Source of the DNA: Candidatus Melainabacteria bacterium
Lineage (GTDB): Bacteria; Cyanobacteriota; Vampirovibrionia; Obscuribacterales; Obscuribacteraceae
Reading direction: 5' to 3'
Assembly (NCBI GenBank): GCA_027451745.1
Contig: DAIDIP010000018.1
Coordinates: 1 to 64,000 of the forward strand
DNA: 64,000 nt
Shown here: piece after piece, positions 63,787-64,000 of the stretch
Position numbering within the stretch: the stretch's first letter is position 1
Layout of the letters: every line of letters starts with the position of its first letter
Notes under the pieces: generated by a model
What the model saw: the letters and a program-made list of their open reading frames with translations, nothing else
Told to the model about the DNA's origin: nothing
Database searches by the model: none
Translations under genes and position numbers: made by a program

Positions 63787-64000
63787 ATGAGTACAGCTAC
63801 AGCAACTGTTATTAAGCCACGCATCCGCGGTTTTATTTGTGTCACATCCCATCCAACCGGCTGCGCTGTCCATGTGCAAGAACAAATTGATTATGTTAAA
63901 AAACTAGGACCAATAAAAGATGGTCCTAAAAACGTTTTGGTAATTGGGGCATCCACAGGTTATGGGCTAGCCTCCCGTATTTCTCTTGCTTTTGGTTGTC
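63787..64000 (+). CDS. fabV: Trans-2-enoyl-CoA/ACP reductase (FabV), partial
   Basis: The first 71 codons of a FabV/TER-type enoyl reductase, cut by the window end. Seen: [16 protein letters not shown] (an N-terminal signature of this family), [10 protein letters not shown], and the NADH-binding [16 protein letters not shown] with the unusually placed Rossmann glycines. FabV reduces the enoyl intermediate in fatty-acid synthesis or trans-2-enoyl-CoA in fermentation, and FabV enzymes are typically triclosan-insensitive. The ATG fits the family N-terminus. The catalytic Tyr lies outside the window. Confidence 0.9.
   Translation, partial: MSTATATVIKPRIRGFICVTSHPTGCAVHVQEQIDYVKKLGPIKDGPKNVLVIGASTGYGLASRISLAFGC

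Noticed and set aside
1-64000. CRISPR arrays, insertion sequences, prophage or integrase genes
   Set aside because: No regularly spaced repeats of CRISPR size, no transposase or integrase motifs, and no target-site duplications were seen.

Overview
This is an A+T-rich bacterial chromosome segment, visually around 40% GC. It carries about 54 protein genes, no rRNA, no recognisable tRNA and no CRISPR array. The mix of core biosynthesis genes with many Ser/Asn-rich or secreted proteins of unknown function would fit a Melainabacteria/Obscuribacterales-type lineage, but that assignment is an inference and only weakly supported. Metabolic markers are clearer: a probable pyrophosphate-type phosphofructokinase (GGEDT and PKTIDND motifs), succinyl-CoA ligase, a complete methylcitrate cycle, a complete leucine branch and a GH57 glycosidase. 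Together they suggest a heterotroph able to oxidise propionate.

Layout. 1-3.3 kb: patatin-like phospholipase, sucD, sucC (minus strand). 3.5-8.2 kb: PPi-type PFK, a small secreted protein, then miaB-tsaC-membrane protein, which overlap. 8.2-14.4 kb: ileS, an inositol-monophosphatase family gene, a GH57 enzyme and a small unknown gene. 14.4-18.3 kb: a minus-strand envelope group (polytopic membrane protein, polyprenyl-phosphate-type glycosyltransferase, small unknown protein, alpha/beta hydrolase). 18.6-24 kb: carB, deoC and a TPR protein.

24-31.3 kb is the most unusual locus. Two convergent operons encode a CAP-domain protein, a thioredoxin-fold protein, an Rhs/YD-like protein, a calpain-like cysteine protease candidate and an EF-hand protein. 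The first two share a related disordered N-terminal module. Both operons are preceded by the same direct-repeat operator, CTCACA units spaced exactly 11 bp.

31.5-33.4 kb: ychF lies between two gene relics, a deleted dnaE2-type polymerase and an aldo/keto reductase. 33.4-40.3 kb: a BPL_N/NlpC-P60-like fusion, an MFS transporter, arfB, a membrane-fused spermidine-synthase-like protein and a small secreted repeat protein. 40.3-44.5 kb: further coding relics, an OmpR-type two-component system, a GatB/YqeY protein and a zinc alcohol dehydrogenase. 44.5-51.9 kb: a structured RNA or leader ending in a strong terminator, trpS, leuACDB and a bestrophin. 51.9-58.5 kb (minus): an AlkA-type glycosylase overlapping prpBCD, a flavoprotein and a lipoprotein hydrolase. 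58.5-58.75 kb: a probable structured ncRNA. 59-63.6 kb: a HAD phosphatase and class III aminotransferase pair, then a second two-component system. The window ends inside fabV.

Recurring non-coding themes: GC-rich, purine-rich leader elements related to each other lie just 5' of several genes, three copies sharing a core of about 45 bp. Two different arrays of about 11-bp-period direct repeats look like OmpR/PhoB-family binding sites. Two OmpR-family response regulators encoded here are candidate binders.
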